Shown: positions 50,705 through 62,114, counted from the stretch's first letter. The stretch: 64,000 nucleotides of DNA from Puffinus mauretanicus (GCA_023333565.1 JAJKFH010003680.1:2046001-2110000); one strand, 5' to 3'. The notes: generated by a model from the letters alone, not told the origin. Translations and numbers: made by a program.

Positions 50705-53700
50705 ATTACAAAGGACCTGCAAAGCTCTTCAGTGCAGGAAATCTGAGCCTGGGAAACCCTGGCATTTGGTGGGAAAGAATAGAGCATCCCACCAAAAGTG
50801 ATGATGCCATCATAATTTGTCTTCTCTAGTATTTATTTACTTCCCACGGGCCTGAAGTTGTGACTAATTTAAGACAGCAAACTAATCATAAATTCTGTTA
50901 TAAGGACACAAAAGAAATGCTGCTTGAACTTTTTATTAAATTACTGAGTTGACTTGCTGGTGGTGGAGACTGTGGTAGATCCAGTCCTCCTTCAAGGCCG
51001 TGTACTGGAGATGATACAGGGCTGTTCCTGCCTTGTTTCATAGCTCTGCCAAGTGTGCAAACATAAAGCATCTGTTTCTTTTAGTATTTTTTTATCTGGA
51101 CCATTAATCTGTCTTTGATCAGGAACTTTCAAATCCCATTGCCAAATTATATAGCCATTAATTCAAAGCTCTCTTTCTAGTTCACTGCTTTTTTCTCAGA
51201 GGAAACACCCTTATCCCACTGAATTGAGCTGTAGATGGTAAGGGTGAACTGCTGCATCTGATCTTTTCTTCATTAGTGTGAAGCCAGAGACTTTAGCAAG
51301 CACATCTTCTGAGCAGGACATCTGTGCTTCCACACTCGCATTGTGGCTCGAGGTTCAGGAGCTGTGCATTTGAACCCAGGTGGGTGCAAATTGTTCTCAG
51401 CTCTTGCATTGTTCACACACTGGATTTGAATTATGTATCTGGAGCTATTACTGGGTTGCAAGTCAGTTAAAAAAATCATGATAAGGTCGCAGGGGAATAA
51501 GGCATTTGGGCTGAACTCTTTAGCAGTAAAATTCATTTTGATAGCAGCAAAAGATGCAACATTTTCCAACAGCCTCCCATGTTTACTCCAGGTTACGTCT
51601 CTGGAGTTGTCTGTACTAGTGGACCTTTAGCTGTTTTTAATTCTTACCTTACAGCTGCCTGTCAGTTCAGCAAATCCCATCAAGACCTTATGAACGTGAG
51701 AGAATTAAGAGATCAGGAACGAGGAGCCTTCATGGTCTCTCTTTAAATTAAACTCAAGGAGCAGAAGCAGCAGGAGCTGGTTGGAGGGGGGGTGATGGAA
51801 GAGAGGAGGGGAGTGGAGAGGACCTCCAGCATGCAGTGGCAACATCTGGATTTTCTGATGGCCAAATCCTGCCAGGGCAGCTGGCTTCAAACCCTGCCTG
51901 GTCCTTAGCGTGTGGCTGCAAATGTTTTAGTGGGGGGAGTCAAGGACTTTGTGACCCATCCTATGGCTGTGCAGGCTCCCTGCCTTGCGGTGAGGCTGGA
52001 GAGGAGATGCTCTCCTCTGGTCCATGCCAAGGCTGGCTCCAGCTGTCAGCACAAAAGCTGCTTTCGGGTGGCGTGGGATGCCATCGGCTGTGCGACTAAG
52101 GAGAAGGGCTGTGACTGGGAGTCTCTCAGCTTCGTAAGTCCCAGACCTATGAGGAGAGATACTGGAACAATATGGAGTGTCCCACACACCAGAGGCAAAG
52201 TTTCACCACTGTCTTCTGTTGATCTCGACGCCCGAGTCACGCATGTGCAAATGAACATGTGGGATAGCCCGTGGGTCTGGGCTGGCTCAGATCAACAGGG
52301 TCAAGTTGACCAAGGGTGAGAAAGGGCAGTCTCCTGTGAAAGAACTGTCAGTTTAAGAGATAAAATGCCCATATGACATGTCTGAGAGTATTTACTACCT
52401 CCAATGTTTGATGGTTTCCTTATTACGTGGCTCTTTCTTGATATTGTGTGTACCTCACCAGTGGGTACTGTCCCCACTACACAGAGCCCTGTCCCGAAGA
52501 AACAGGCTCATGCACAGATTTTGGAGGCAAGAGAAGAAAACATTATCAATTTGGGGGAAACAATTAAACAGAATTCAAAGATATTGCAGAGATTTTTGAA
52601 TTTGATAAACTGGTTCGTCTCAAAAGCAAATTCCACACCTTCTTGGGTCTGCCAGTTGCAATGACATGCCTGTTTTGAACTTGAATGCAGCCTTTTGAAG
52701 ACACAATTTGTCTTTCAGAAAAGAATGAATCTGGAAAACATGAAATTTGTCAAGTTGCACGTTTTCAGTGTGAGAGGAGCCACTTGCGGAGGTAGAAAGC
52801 ACACCCAGGCTGGGAGCAGAGACACAGCAACTGCCTGTCCCCCATCCAGATGCGCAACTTTCAACACATTAGGTGAATTGTCAATAAAGGAGAAAAGAAC
52901 ACCCTTGGAAATAGAGTGAATCCCTTTAATGAATAAAAACCTTGTGCACAAGAAAGTGAAATGTTGTTTAATGAGCCTGAGGCCCATTAAAGGAAGAAAT
53001 CTGCTATTTACCTCTCTCTGTACTGTGAAATCTCTCTTAAACAAACACCTGCTATAGGCATAAAACTGCTAAGTATTAAATTGGCTGCACATTATACCCA
53101 GACTATTATCAGTTATCTAAGGAAAACATTGCCTCCTTTTCAAAGCTTTTTGCCAGAGTCCACGGTAGACAAGAACTTTATTGTTGGTTCTGTATCACCA
53201 GCTGTACCCTGAGTGACTGAGATGCTAACGTCCACCTTTCCTATCTGAGAAGCTGAGATTTCCCTAAAGTACCACAAAAAGAACCCTTGCTGTGATTACC
53301 TCTGATAGCGGGACCATCCACACCGTTGTCATCTCAGAGGCTGAAGTCTTCCTGGAAAACTTGTTCAGAGGTTAGAGCTGGAAATGTCTCATACGCAGCT
53401 TTGCAGAGCTTTTGTAGGCTGGGATGTGCTCTGACACAACTCTGTTGCCTCTGAGGAGCCTCTCCAGTTCAACGTAAAAAGGTCAATCAATCATTGGTGT
53501 AAAAGGAGGATGGATTTTCCTGTTCCTGTGCCAGGACTGGCAGAGAAAAAGCTGCGTGGAGGGTGGCTACGCAGAGAAAAGGCAAGTCTATGCCCTTATA
53601 GTGCGTGTGTTGTCCCAGGGCAATGGGTGGTTGATTGCTGTGAAGCATCTCACAGAGAGAACCCTGCAAGCAAGAGCTTAGTCCTGCTGGATTGCTATCA

Positions 53701-54911
53701 CCCAGAATCCCACCGTGTCTGAGGTACTGACATGATGTGACCCAAGATGACTGTGTGAGAAGGATGGTAGCCATAGCCTTCTTCCCCGCCCGTCAGGCAT
53801 CAGCCCGGAGCAGCGTGCTGCAGCGCGCAGCTGCTGGTTGAACAGGAGATGCTCCCAGAGGAGCACTGTCTGCTGTCTCAGGAGGCATGCAGAGCCACAG
53901 CCAGTTTTCTAGCAGGGGTATAACGTTTTGCTTCAGGGCCTGAGAATGATGGGTGCATCAGCAAGTCCTGGAGCTCGACCCCCATTCCAGCTCATGCAGA
54001 GCTTTGCCACCCGGCACCGAGACACGCACTTGAGCTCGCACACAGAGCACAACCCATGCTGGTGGTCATTGGGCTCTGCCTGGCTGCTACCCCCAGTCCA
54101 GCTGTGACACATCTGTAGGCACCACAAAGGACCAAGCAAAGATGTGTTGGCTTTGGAGGGCAGTGGACACAGAAGCCAGCACTGGGTCCATGCTCAGGTG
54201 GCACTAGCCAGGCCAGGCCAACTCATGGCTGGATAGTCAAGGCTGGCAGGCTCCAAAAGCCTGCTGTTTTATCAGCGCCCACAGAGGTATCACCAACCAG
54301 GTCTCCTCTGCAGCTGAAGGATGCAAAAGCCAAGAGCAGAGCTGTTTGTCCAAGGTTTAACTGACCCTCCCAGGAGCCACAGGACTGGGAGCGACCTTCA
54401 CTCCTGTTTTGCCGGTGAGACCCAACGGTGGTGGGATCTAGGCACGGTCACTGAACTCATCAGTGACTCCCACAGCAAGAAGCAGAGGGAGGCTCGTCTG
54501 CAGGTGGCGTTTTACCACCCATGTCCCTGGTGCTTGGGAACATCCTCTCCACACTGAAACTGGAAATGAGCTGTACCCCATGAGACCTTGATGAGCCCTT
54601 CAGCCAGATCAGTAATGCGCTTGCCATAGCATCTGTTGAAATCTGATAAACTTTTAAGGGCTGATAAACAGCTCCAGCCCTTGAAACCAGCAGTCTTTCA
54701 GCTGGCTCATTTGGGGCCTGTTCCCTAATTTGCTTTACAAAGTGGTGAGCTCCCAGTGGGCCAAATTCCTGTTCTAGGTGCACAGAGAACTTGCTAATGG
54801 CAGAAAGTCTATCTTGCAAATGAGACTGGCATGTGACGGACAAGGCTGGGGTGGTGGAGGATAGAGGCTGTAGAGGAGGATAGAGATTCCACTGGAGTGG
54901 AGACAAATCGT

Positions 54912-55240
54912 GACACCATTCAGCTTGGTGTCATCTGCAAACTTGCTGAGGGTGCACTCGATCCCACTGCCTGTGTCATTGATGAAGATATTAAACAGTA
55001 CCGGTCCCAATATGGACCCCTGAGGGACATCACTCATCGCTGATCTGCATCTGGACATTGAGCCATTGACCACTACCCTCTGGATGTGACCATCCAACCA
55101 ATTCCTCATCCACCGAACAGTCCACCCATCAAATCCGTATCTCTCCATTTTAGACAGAAGGATGTTATGGGGGACCATGTGAAAGGCCTTACAGAAGTCC
55201 AGATAGATGACAGTAGCTCTTCCCTTGTCCACTGAATTTA
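54912..55240 (-). mobile_element. CR1 LINE reverse-transcriptase core fragment
   Basis: Read on the minus strand, this encodes the central palm part of the CR1 ORF2 reverse transcriptase. In order it shows [74 protein letters not shown] and SKFADDTKL. The FADD box, the catalytic aspartate pair of this family, is at 54930-54941. Compared with the usual CR1 pattern one codon is missing in the RATDVIYLDF segment, and the FDTVPHN segment reads FHMVPHN. Similarity stops abruptly after TKLNG on one side and just before VDKG on the other. The remainder of ORF2 and the 3' tail are absent, so this is an internal relic with no activity. Confidence 0.93.
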
Positions 55241-55545
55241 TTCTTCAAACCCACAAATCCCAGCAGCAAGTACCACACAAATCTTTAAAATTGGGCAGTA
55301 GGTAGGACTTGCTGCTTTTAATTCTTTTCTAATCTTTGCTGAGGTTCTGTTCTTTAAATTTTTGCTACAGCTACCTAATTTCCCACCCCAGTATTGACAG
55401 CTGTTATTTTTTTAATTAATTTATTTATTTATTTTTATGTTTATTATTTAATTCTTTCTTCTCGCCTGAAGAGTAGAAGATAATAACCATGTCACAGTGA
55501 TGCAGCACTAACTCCAGGTACCGGCCCTGGTAGTGTCATGGCTGT

Positions 55546-55617
55546 GTCACAGCAGACAGAACATTGGTGATGGCTGTATCACAGGGCAGTTGTTGGTGAC
55601 ATGGGTGGCCCAGGACA
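55546..55617 (+). repeat. Diverged ~70-bp direct repeat, copy 1
   Basis: This copy aligns with 56009-56076. Shared anchors are gtcacag at the left edge, aacattggtgatggc against aacactagtggtggc, and ttggtgacatgggtggccca against ttggcgacatggttgccca, both ending in caggaca. The middle is looser and needs small gaps. A TATA string starts three bases after the right edge in this copy only. Confidence 0.65.
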
Positions 55618-55619
55618 CA

Positions 55620-55629
55620 TATAAAAAGG
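55620..55629 (+). promoter_or_regulatory. TATA-like motif TATAAAAAGG
   Basis: A good match to a vertebrate TATA box lies beside the first repeat copy and is followed by GC-rich sequence. There is no recognisable transcript downstream, so it could be a relic promoter of an inserted element such as an LTR, or chance. Confidence 0.25.
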
Positions 55630-56008
55630 GCTGTGCCAGACCAGGCTGGCAGAGAAGTAGCCAGGTGAGCACAGGCTGAGAGGAGAGGGCAGGGGAGGGA
55701 TGGGCAGGGGCTGCCCATGGTGGTGGAGAGCGGCTGCTCCTCCTTCGTTGCTTCTCCCGCCTATTACAGCCAGACGCCTGGATAGGGATGCGACCGGACC
55801 ATGCCACATTCCTGTCCTCTCCCTCCTCCAACATTCAGCCAGAGAGCTGCCAGCGCACTACAGGACAGATAAGATAGCCCCAACCGCGTTACAGTCTTAC
55901 AGGGAGCTGGGAGCTCCCTACATCCATGGCAAAGCCATGCACCCTTTTTCCCCAGGTAGCCAAGGGCTGGGCTCCACAGGAGCTCCTGGCACCAGCCATA
56001 GCGTCCAG

Positions 56009-56076
56009 GTCACAGTGGGGAAAACACTAGTGGTGGCCCATGTTGCAGTGGGATTGGCGACATGGTTGCCCAGGAC
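56009..56076 (+). repeat. Diverged ~70-bp direct repeat, copy 2
   Basis: This is the partner of 55546-55617, offset by about 460 bases. After caggaca the sequence diverges from copy 1. Just downstream a 9-bp inverted repeat (ctgtccatc at 56086-56094, gatggacag at 56107-56115) marks the approach to the second CR1 piece. Confidence 0.65.
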
Positions 56077-56104
56077 AGGTATCTCCTGTCCATCAGGGAG
56101 ACAT

Positions 56105-56240
56105 GGGATGGACAGCCTTGACATGAGGCTGGGAGAGGGCAACTACATCAGCCAATTCCCTCAGGACTCTGGGATGCATCCTGTCAGGTCCCATATACTT
56201 AAGTATTTTCAGGTTCCTCAGGTGGTCTCAAACATCCAGG
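56105..56240 (-). mobile_element. CR1 LINE ORF2 fragment upstream of RT core
   Basis: On the minus strand one frame reads DHLRNLKI followed shortly by GPDRMHPRVLRELADVV, the conserved segment at the start of the CR1 reverse-transcriptase domain (usual form GPDGMHPRVLRELADVV). Similarity continues weakly upstream (to about 56260) with an in-frame stop just before DHLRN. It has the same orientation as the RT core piece at 54912-55240 and lies on its 5' side, as expected if both come from one CR1 copy later interrupted. No function remains. Confidence 0.85.
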
Positions 56241-56599
56241 TTTCTGGTCCTGAACATCCCTGGAGTGCAGAGGATGCCTGGGGCTGGATATGCACCATGC
56301 TTTTGGCCCTGCCAGATTTCTAAAGGTGGAATTGTAGGTACGATAGGACTCAACCCCTCTGACTGGCCGGTGCAGTGGGGTAAGAAGACCTAGCTTGGGC
56401 AGGAGTAGGATACGAGATGCAATTCCTACATCCATGTGTTCAGTTCAGTGGAAGTGTGAGTGTGTTGAAGACCACACTGGGTTGTGGACATCCAGGGCTC
56501 TGTTCCTGGCTCTGCCACGGCGTCCTGAATAAGTCACTTGTCTGCCACATGATGCACCACTCTGATGGGCAGAGAGGGGCTGTCTGGGTGCCACACAGC

Positions 56600-57130
56600 C
56601 AAAATGGTTATGAAATCAAAATTGGCATGCATATGCAGTGGATTATCATATTATAGCCAGAAAGGGGCAAGTTCATTTCTATAATGATATCAATATGTTT
56701 GAAATATTCAGAGAAAACCAGCAAAACCGTTTGGGATTCGGAAGCAAAGATGAAAAGCGTTAATATTTTTAGCACGGCAGCCTCTGCTTCAGCAAGGTCA
56801 CGACACCAGCCCATTATCATTTGAAAAGTGTACTCATGAAAGAGGAAGAAGAACTGGTTTGGAGCAAGTAGGTGTAATGGGATGAAAGGCACAAAGCTAC
56901 ATTTCAAGTCAAGAGCAGCCTCTTCCAGGCACTCGACTGAGAACTGCGACACCCAATTTCCTTCCTGTCGCTGCCGCTGACCGGCTTTTTCATCTGCAAT
57001 TTCTATTATTCAGATGGGTGGAAATTATTGCAATAAATATTGATGGGCTGGTGTATGGGAATGGCTGTGCTGAATATTGACAGATTACTATTACAAGTGC
57101 ATGTGAACTGCATAGAAATAAGTGACTGGA
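56600..57130. promoter_or_regulatory. Possible conserved noncoding element
   Basis: This stretch looks like vertebrate conserved noncoding DNA by texture: few CpG, no repeats, many short AT-rich motifs such as attgcaataaatattgatgg near 57029, and no coding frame. That is a pattern judgement only, since conservation cannot be measured from one sequence. Confidence 0.2.
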
Positions 57131-57539
57131 AGCCCGACGTGCTGCGGAGCCGGCGCTGGAGGAGTTCTGGAAGTCTCCAGTCCATGCAGGGAAGGTGAGG
57201 TGATGAGAAAAGCCTCTCCGGGCCTTCCCAGCTATGGCTGATACAGCACTCTTTGGAAATGGATGCACATCTTTTGTTTTTTTCATGGAGAAACCAGAAA
57301 ATCAGCACGGATCTGAAGTGCACTGAAATAGGGTTGGTTCCTACAGGACTCAGTTTGCAAGACGCTGCGGAACACCCCAGCGAGGGGGGCTGTGCTGGCG
57401 CCGGAGACAGCTTTGCATATTCAGAGGAGACCGGGAGCGGAGGATTTCATATCGCAGGTGACCTTGTGGCACGCTGCGGGGATTTAACTCCTCGCCGGGC
57501 TGCTGAGAAAGGTGAAGGTCTCTGTCCGTGACCGTGGAG

Positions 57540-58480
57540 AATATCACCAAAAAGCTGCTTGCAAATTCTAGCAGTCTCCAAAAAGCATTTCAAACGAAAT
57601 GTCCAGAAAGACTCTTAAGCACTTAAAAGTGTTAAGATGCTAATTAATTCTGATGATTTTTATGTTTTAATTATTCACTGACACTGTATTATTTTTCAAG
57701 CAGAAAAGGAGCTGTTTGAGTTGGAAATTTTTAAAGTGTCACTGCCTCTGCTACTTAAAGCAAAGTAATTTTGTTTAATTAAACTGAGACCAACAAGGCT
57801 CTATTGTGTGACACTTGCAAAGAAGCCTGTGAAATAGGAAATGTCAAAGATTAAACAAACCTCTTTTGAAGCCAGCTAAGGGGAGAGGTGCCACTGTTTA
57901 TAAAATCAGAGCCAGGAAAAATACAATAATTAGAAAAAAACAGGTCATATGGAAAAACAATATCCAACTTGACAATCTTTCATGCAGATATGATTTGAAG
58001 TTCATTACTCATTGTATTCCTGCACAGAAGGCTTTTTGTTATTCTTTGTGCTAAGTCATTTTTTAATTTAAATGGAGATGGAGATGTGTTCAAAGGATTT
58101 TTTTTAACAAATGAACACAGATGCATTTCATGTCATTTTTGATATAAAGGTTGAATGAAGCTGCAGGGAAGGAAAAATGCATTTAATTAATTTATAATTT
58201 TTTTTCACAAATAGATCTGTTTCTGACCACTTTAATATTCATGTGTGGTTGGCAGGCAGAGAGTACATGAGTACATGAGGTTATTTCCTCATTTGAAGCC
58301 TAGTTTAATTACTTTTGAAAGAACATAATAGTTAAATTTAAGCTCTAAAACATAAATATGTGTATTAATGTAGAAAGAGATGATGGGAGATTTTTCACTG
58401 GATTTCATCACATGGACCCAAATGATATTGTAATCCAAGATGCTCATTCAGACATAAGAGACACATATCATTAAAATGCA
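57540..58480. promoter_or_regulatory. Possible AT-rich conserved noncoding element
   Basis: About 0.9 kb of AT-rich DNA without recognisable repeats contains many homeodomain-type TAAT cores (for example taattaattc near 57642, tttaattaaactgag near 57775 and gcatttaattaatttataat near 58180). It sits between two CpG-dense patches. Enhancer-like function is conjecture from composition. Confidence 0.2.
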
Positions 58481-58559
58481 CTTTAATTCTCCTCTTTGGC
58501 GCTTAGAGCTATTTTCCACCCCAAAAGGTTACGGTGTGTAATATACAAACAGACAGTTC

Positions 58560-58760
58560 CCTCCTGCCGCCCCTCCCGACGGCTGGTGCATGGGATGGCG
58601 GCAGCGGCACCGCTCTGGAGCCAGCCCGGCTGGGTGGGCACGGTCCAGCCGGCGAGCGGGGGCCCTTTGCCACCCCCCCAAAGCCCCCTCTTGCCCCCGA
58701 CTCGTCCCCTGGCTTGGGGAGGGGACGTTGGGTGAAAAGCCGGCACAAACCTGGTGCAGT
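58560..58760. promoter_or_regulatory. Short CpG-dense patch
   Basis: About 15 CpG occur in roughly 180 bases, in very GC-rich sequence, directly after a long AT-rich segment. Long overlapping open frames on both strands here follow from the GC content. A small CpG island or unannotated promoter is possible, but no TATA box, first exon or splice donor with coding support was identified. Confidence 0.3.
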
Positions 58761-60777
58761 GCCAGCCTGGTGCTGAAGGCACAGCAGAGCCTGCCTGGCC
58801 ACCCTGGAGAGCAGGGCCCACAGCCTGCCTTGCACAGCGCCTTCTCCAAAACCAGACGCAGGTTACAGCACCCAAAACCAGACCCCAGGTAATAGGACCA
58901 TCCAGCCAGGATGAGGATCACGGAGCCTTCCCTCGCTGGGGAGCAGCTGGAGTTGGAAGAGCTGCTGTGCTCATTTCTCCCCCGCAACCCATGCGTTTCA
59001 GCACACTTAGACAATACCGTCCTCTTCTCCTCTCGCTGATAGATTTTGGCCCTGGGGGCAGATCAATGTGCAGTGGCTAAGCCTTGGGCAAACTGTATTT
59101 GCCTTTACAGCGGGTCTTCTTTAGCACGCCTAAGCAAGAAGTTAAATGGCTACACTCCTTTGTTCAGAAAGTTGCTTGGACTGAATTAGCTTACTTCATA
59201 CTCTCTAACGTGCCATAGAGTTCAACTATCCCGAAGCAAAATCTCTAGGAAATGTATAATAAAATAACACACGTGTGGGGATTCCTGATCGCTAAAATCT
59301 GTCTACCTTATTATCTGGTGTGCTGGATACGTGAGTGGACAAAGGAGATGTCTCTTTCCATTTGGAAGGTGTTAGAATCGACAAGGGTTTAATTAGGAAC
59401 CCAGACCTGGGAAAGACTGTTGGCTGGTTGAGTCCAGTCCCTGAAATAGCACCATGCCCCATAAATCTTTTCCTAGGTTGATTGGGATAATTGGCTGGGG
59501 GGTGGAGCAGCTGGGGGTGGGTGCAGCCCTGGGTCCCTGAGAATAGGCTGGTGAGACGGGGAGGACTGCGTGTCACCTCCACACTTTGTGACAACAGGGG
59601 TAATGCTCCGTGGGAAGAGGTCCAGGACATTACCCAAAGGGAAGATGGCTCCAGCCTCTTGGTGTGTTGCAGTAGCATTTGTCCCCAACCTGTCATTGCA
59701 GGGACTCCTGCTGTCCTTGTCCCTGTGTCTGTCCTTCCCTGGTGGAGAGCACGAAGAGCCTCCTCCAGCAACGCCACTTTGCTGGGGCTGCAGGAGCCTG
59801 CGTTCCTGGGGGTGTTCTGTGACCCTGGGACACATAAGATGTATTTTTATGGAAACTGTGTTCAAAATCACTTCAACCAGTTGATAACGCTATTGAATGT
59901 GATGCCAACAAATTGACAAGTGTGGCATAAATGATCATAAAAATGGCAAATGAGAGCCCCGTCACAGAAAATGTGAAATTGCTACAACAGGGCATGCCAC
60001 TGATCTCCACTCAGCCTTGGGTGATGATAGTCTCCTTGTATGTCTAAGCAATCAGTTGATTGATTGATTAATTGATCTGTCCACCCATTCCATGCAGAAA
60101 GGATATTTTAGCCCGTAATTCTCATTTTAAAAGTATTTTTACAGCATCTAATGGCAGAAAATGAGTTGTTGCATCCTCTCTGGGATGAACCAATGCCAGA
60201 TGCCAACCCTCAGTCCTCACTTCCACTACAGAGCAGCAGACCATGGCAAACACATTAAACAGAGCCTGGCAGTTCTTGCCAGGGTTAGAAATGCAATTGT
60301 CTGCACTGCTAAATTGTCAGAAAGGGCCCTGGGTTTTGGACTGTGCCAGATAATTCTCTCCAAAGCAATTCCTCGACGCAGTCAGCAGCTGGAGTATTCC
60401 TGGGACTGTTTTGGATGCATCCATCCTGCTGCAGGGACTGGGAAAGTCCATCAGATAGTGCGGGCTGCTTATGCTGGTTGGTTCCAGTGCCCAGGCATAT
60501 TTCCAGACCTATTTAATTCACTGTTCAGATGTAGGCCCAAGGTGATGTTGGCATTTGAGATGTCCTGCCTGTTGGCAGATGCCATCCCATGCCTCCAGTT
60601 GTTTCATACCAGGGTTTCCCACAAAACCATCCTGTTCTTGCTCCACTGCTCTTCCACTTTTGGTTCCTGTAGGTGTGCTGCTCTGCTGATGCTGCTCCGT
60701 ATGATGCTCTCATGCTCCCAGCATCTGTAATTCTCACCTCTTGGTCCACTCTGGATGACAAGAATGCAGGGTGGTGA

Positions 60778-60811
60778 GGTGGTGAGACCTCCCCGGTGGT
60801 GAGACCTCCCC
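60778..60811. repeat. Perfect 17-bp tandem duplication
   Basis: The unit ggtggtgagacctcccc at 60778-60794 is repeated exactly at 60795-60811, preceded by a partial copy (ggtggtgag). Perfect identity suggests a recent slippage event. Confidence 0.92.
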
Positions 60812-62060
60812 AGCACCTTTAGGAGGTCTCTTCCTGCAGGGAGCTGTGGCAGCTCCAGCATACACATCACCTTTTCTGCAGACCCCATCCCACAGGGGTC
60901 CAGCATCCCGCTCACACTCTCTGTCAGTGGTGTAATTCCCCAGTGGCACTCTACTTTGAGGCTACTGCAATCCATAAAGACACTTGAGGTTGAACCATTA
61001 CAAAACTGCCACCGTAGACTTACATTAGCAAAACATAGACCCAGATGTCCCTTCCTTCTCCTTGGGCACTTCTGAGTGCCTAGATGGCCACCCAAGCCTG
61101 CCCGGACATCCCAGTACCCAGCTCAGCCCTGAGTCTCATCAGCATCCCCCCCATTTCTCTCCTCTTCTGCCCAGTCTGGAAGGTGTCTTCAGAGCCATCC
61201 AACTGGGTTAGGATGGAAAGAAAACAGCCAGAAAATAATGTGTTCCTCATCACGAGTGGCTGGTGGTTTGAGATACTTGAGTGGGTCTCCTACCTCTTCA
61301 AGGCTGCTCCAAGAATGCAGCTGGGATGGAAAGCGGCTCCTCTCCTTGCCAGGGGCTGTTTGCTTTGCTGCCTCTTAAAGCAAAGGCATTCAGTCATGCC
61401 AGCACTTTTGCATCGCAGGGCTCCGTTAGGGCCTTACCCTGCTGGAGAGACAGCTGAACATTTTCCATAAAAATTATTTTCAGCCAAAATTGATCTTCAT
61501 CAACACAGAAAACAGCATATATCTTGGGGGAGGGTCGAAATTTTAGAACCTCATTAAGAAAATGAGAGTGAAAAAAAAACCTAACAAGAGAAATCTCATT
61601 TTTGGTTTTGATAAAAACCCTGGCAAATCTTGCAGAAAATCGTCAGCAAAAATGTTTGTTGTGAGCCTATATAAATTTCTCCTGTGCATGTACAGTTGTC
61701 CTGAATCCAGCCAGCTCCCAGCCTGCAGGGCTGGCCCAGGTGCCTGGCAAGCCCTAATAGACATGTTTCCTTCATTTGTTTGCTTGAAGCACCCCGGGGC
61801 TGTCCTAGAGGCAGAGGATACATTGAGATAACATACAGATTCATTAGCGCCCCTGCTCATTAACCCAGACCTCTGTGTCAGTGCTGTGGCTCCTCTAATT
61901 TGTGTCAGTGGTGCAGGGGGGCGAGGAGCAGCCCCGCTGCCCGCACAGCCCTTGCAGACAAAGCTGTCGCCGCATCCTCGGGGGCGACTCCTGCCACCTC
62001 TGCCCACCTCGCCTGCCCCTTCCACATCCCGGGGTTCAGCACTCCTCTCGGATCCCCGGC

Positions 62061-62114
62061 TGGGGCTGGGGCTGGGGCTGGGGCTGGGGCTGGGGCTGGG
62101 GCTAGGACTGGGGC
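62061..62114 (+). repeat. (TGGGGC)n hexamer array, G-quadruplex-prone
   Basis: Seven perfect TGGGGC units run from 62061 to 62102, followed by one variant (taggac) and another perfect unit. Every unit gives a GGGG run two bases from the next, so the plus strand can form stable G-quadruplexes and the minus strand is C-rich. The array sits in a local CpG-rich patch. In one minus-strand frame it reads as a Ser-Pro dipeptide run, which looks like an artefact of the repeat rather than a gene. Confidence 0.95.

Larger units (their letters stand above)
38501..54909. other. Noncoding unique sequence, no gene recognised
   Basis: These 16.4 kb contain no exon, RNA gene or clear mobile element that I can recognise. 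Small tandem duplications occur at 40251-40270 (caagttttgc twice), 43335-43374 (cagggttggggaag twice, 26 apart) and 46532-46572 (a 19-base unit twice, 22 apart). Homopolymer-like tracts occur at 43801-43811 (T), 48408-48441 (pyrimidine), 50026-50095 (A-rich) and 50690-50704 (C-rich). The 41340-41480 part is relatively CpG-rich. The longest minus-strand frame (43051-43596, about 180 codons) has no known similarity. Confidence 0.6.
55241..56104. other. Non-CR1 DNA between two CR1 ORF2 pieces
   Basis: This interval separates two same-orientation CR1 ORF2 fragments but is itself not recognisable as CR1. It holds an AT-rich (TTTA)-type tract at about 55405-55455, an imperfect pair of ATGGCTGTGTCACAG-like units at 55538-55552 and 55570-55584, a TATAAAAAGG string at 55620-55629, and both copies of a diverged repeat of about 70 bases. 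In intact CR1 ORF2 the two flanking pieces are only about 300 bases apart, so this is probably an old insertion plus deletion. A GC-rich middle gives a chance open frame of 207 codons from 55700. Confidence 0.55.

Noticed and set aside
55700..56323. 207-codon open frame on the plus strand, the longest in the window
   Set aside because: It runs through GC-rich non-CR1 DNA and then antisense through the CR1 ORF2 fragment at 56105-56240, so it cannot be a single conserved gene. It resembles no known protein.
58483..59080. Several overlapping frames of 100-160 codons on both strands
   Set aside because: Overlapping open frames on both strands are expected in very GC-rich DNA with few stop codons. 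None matches a known family.
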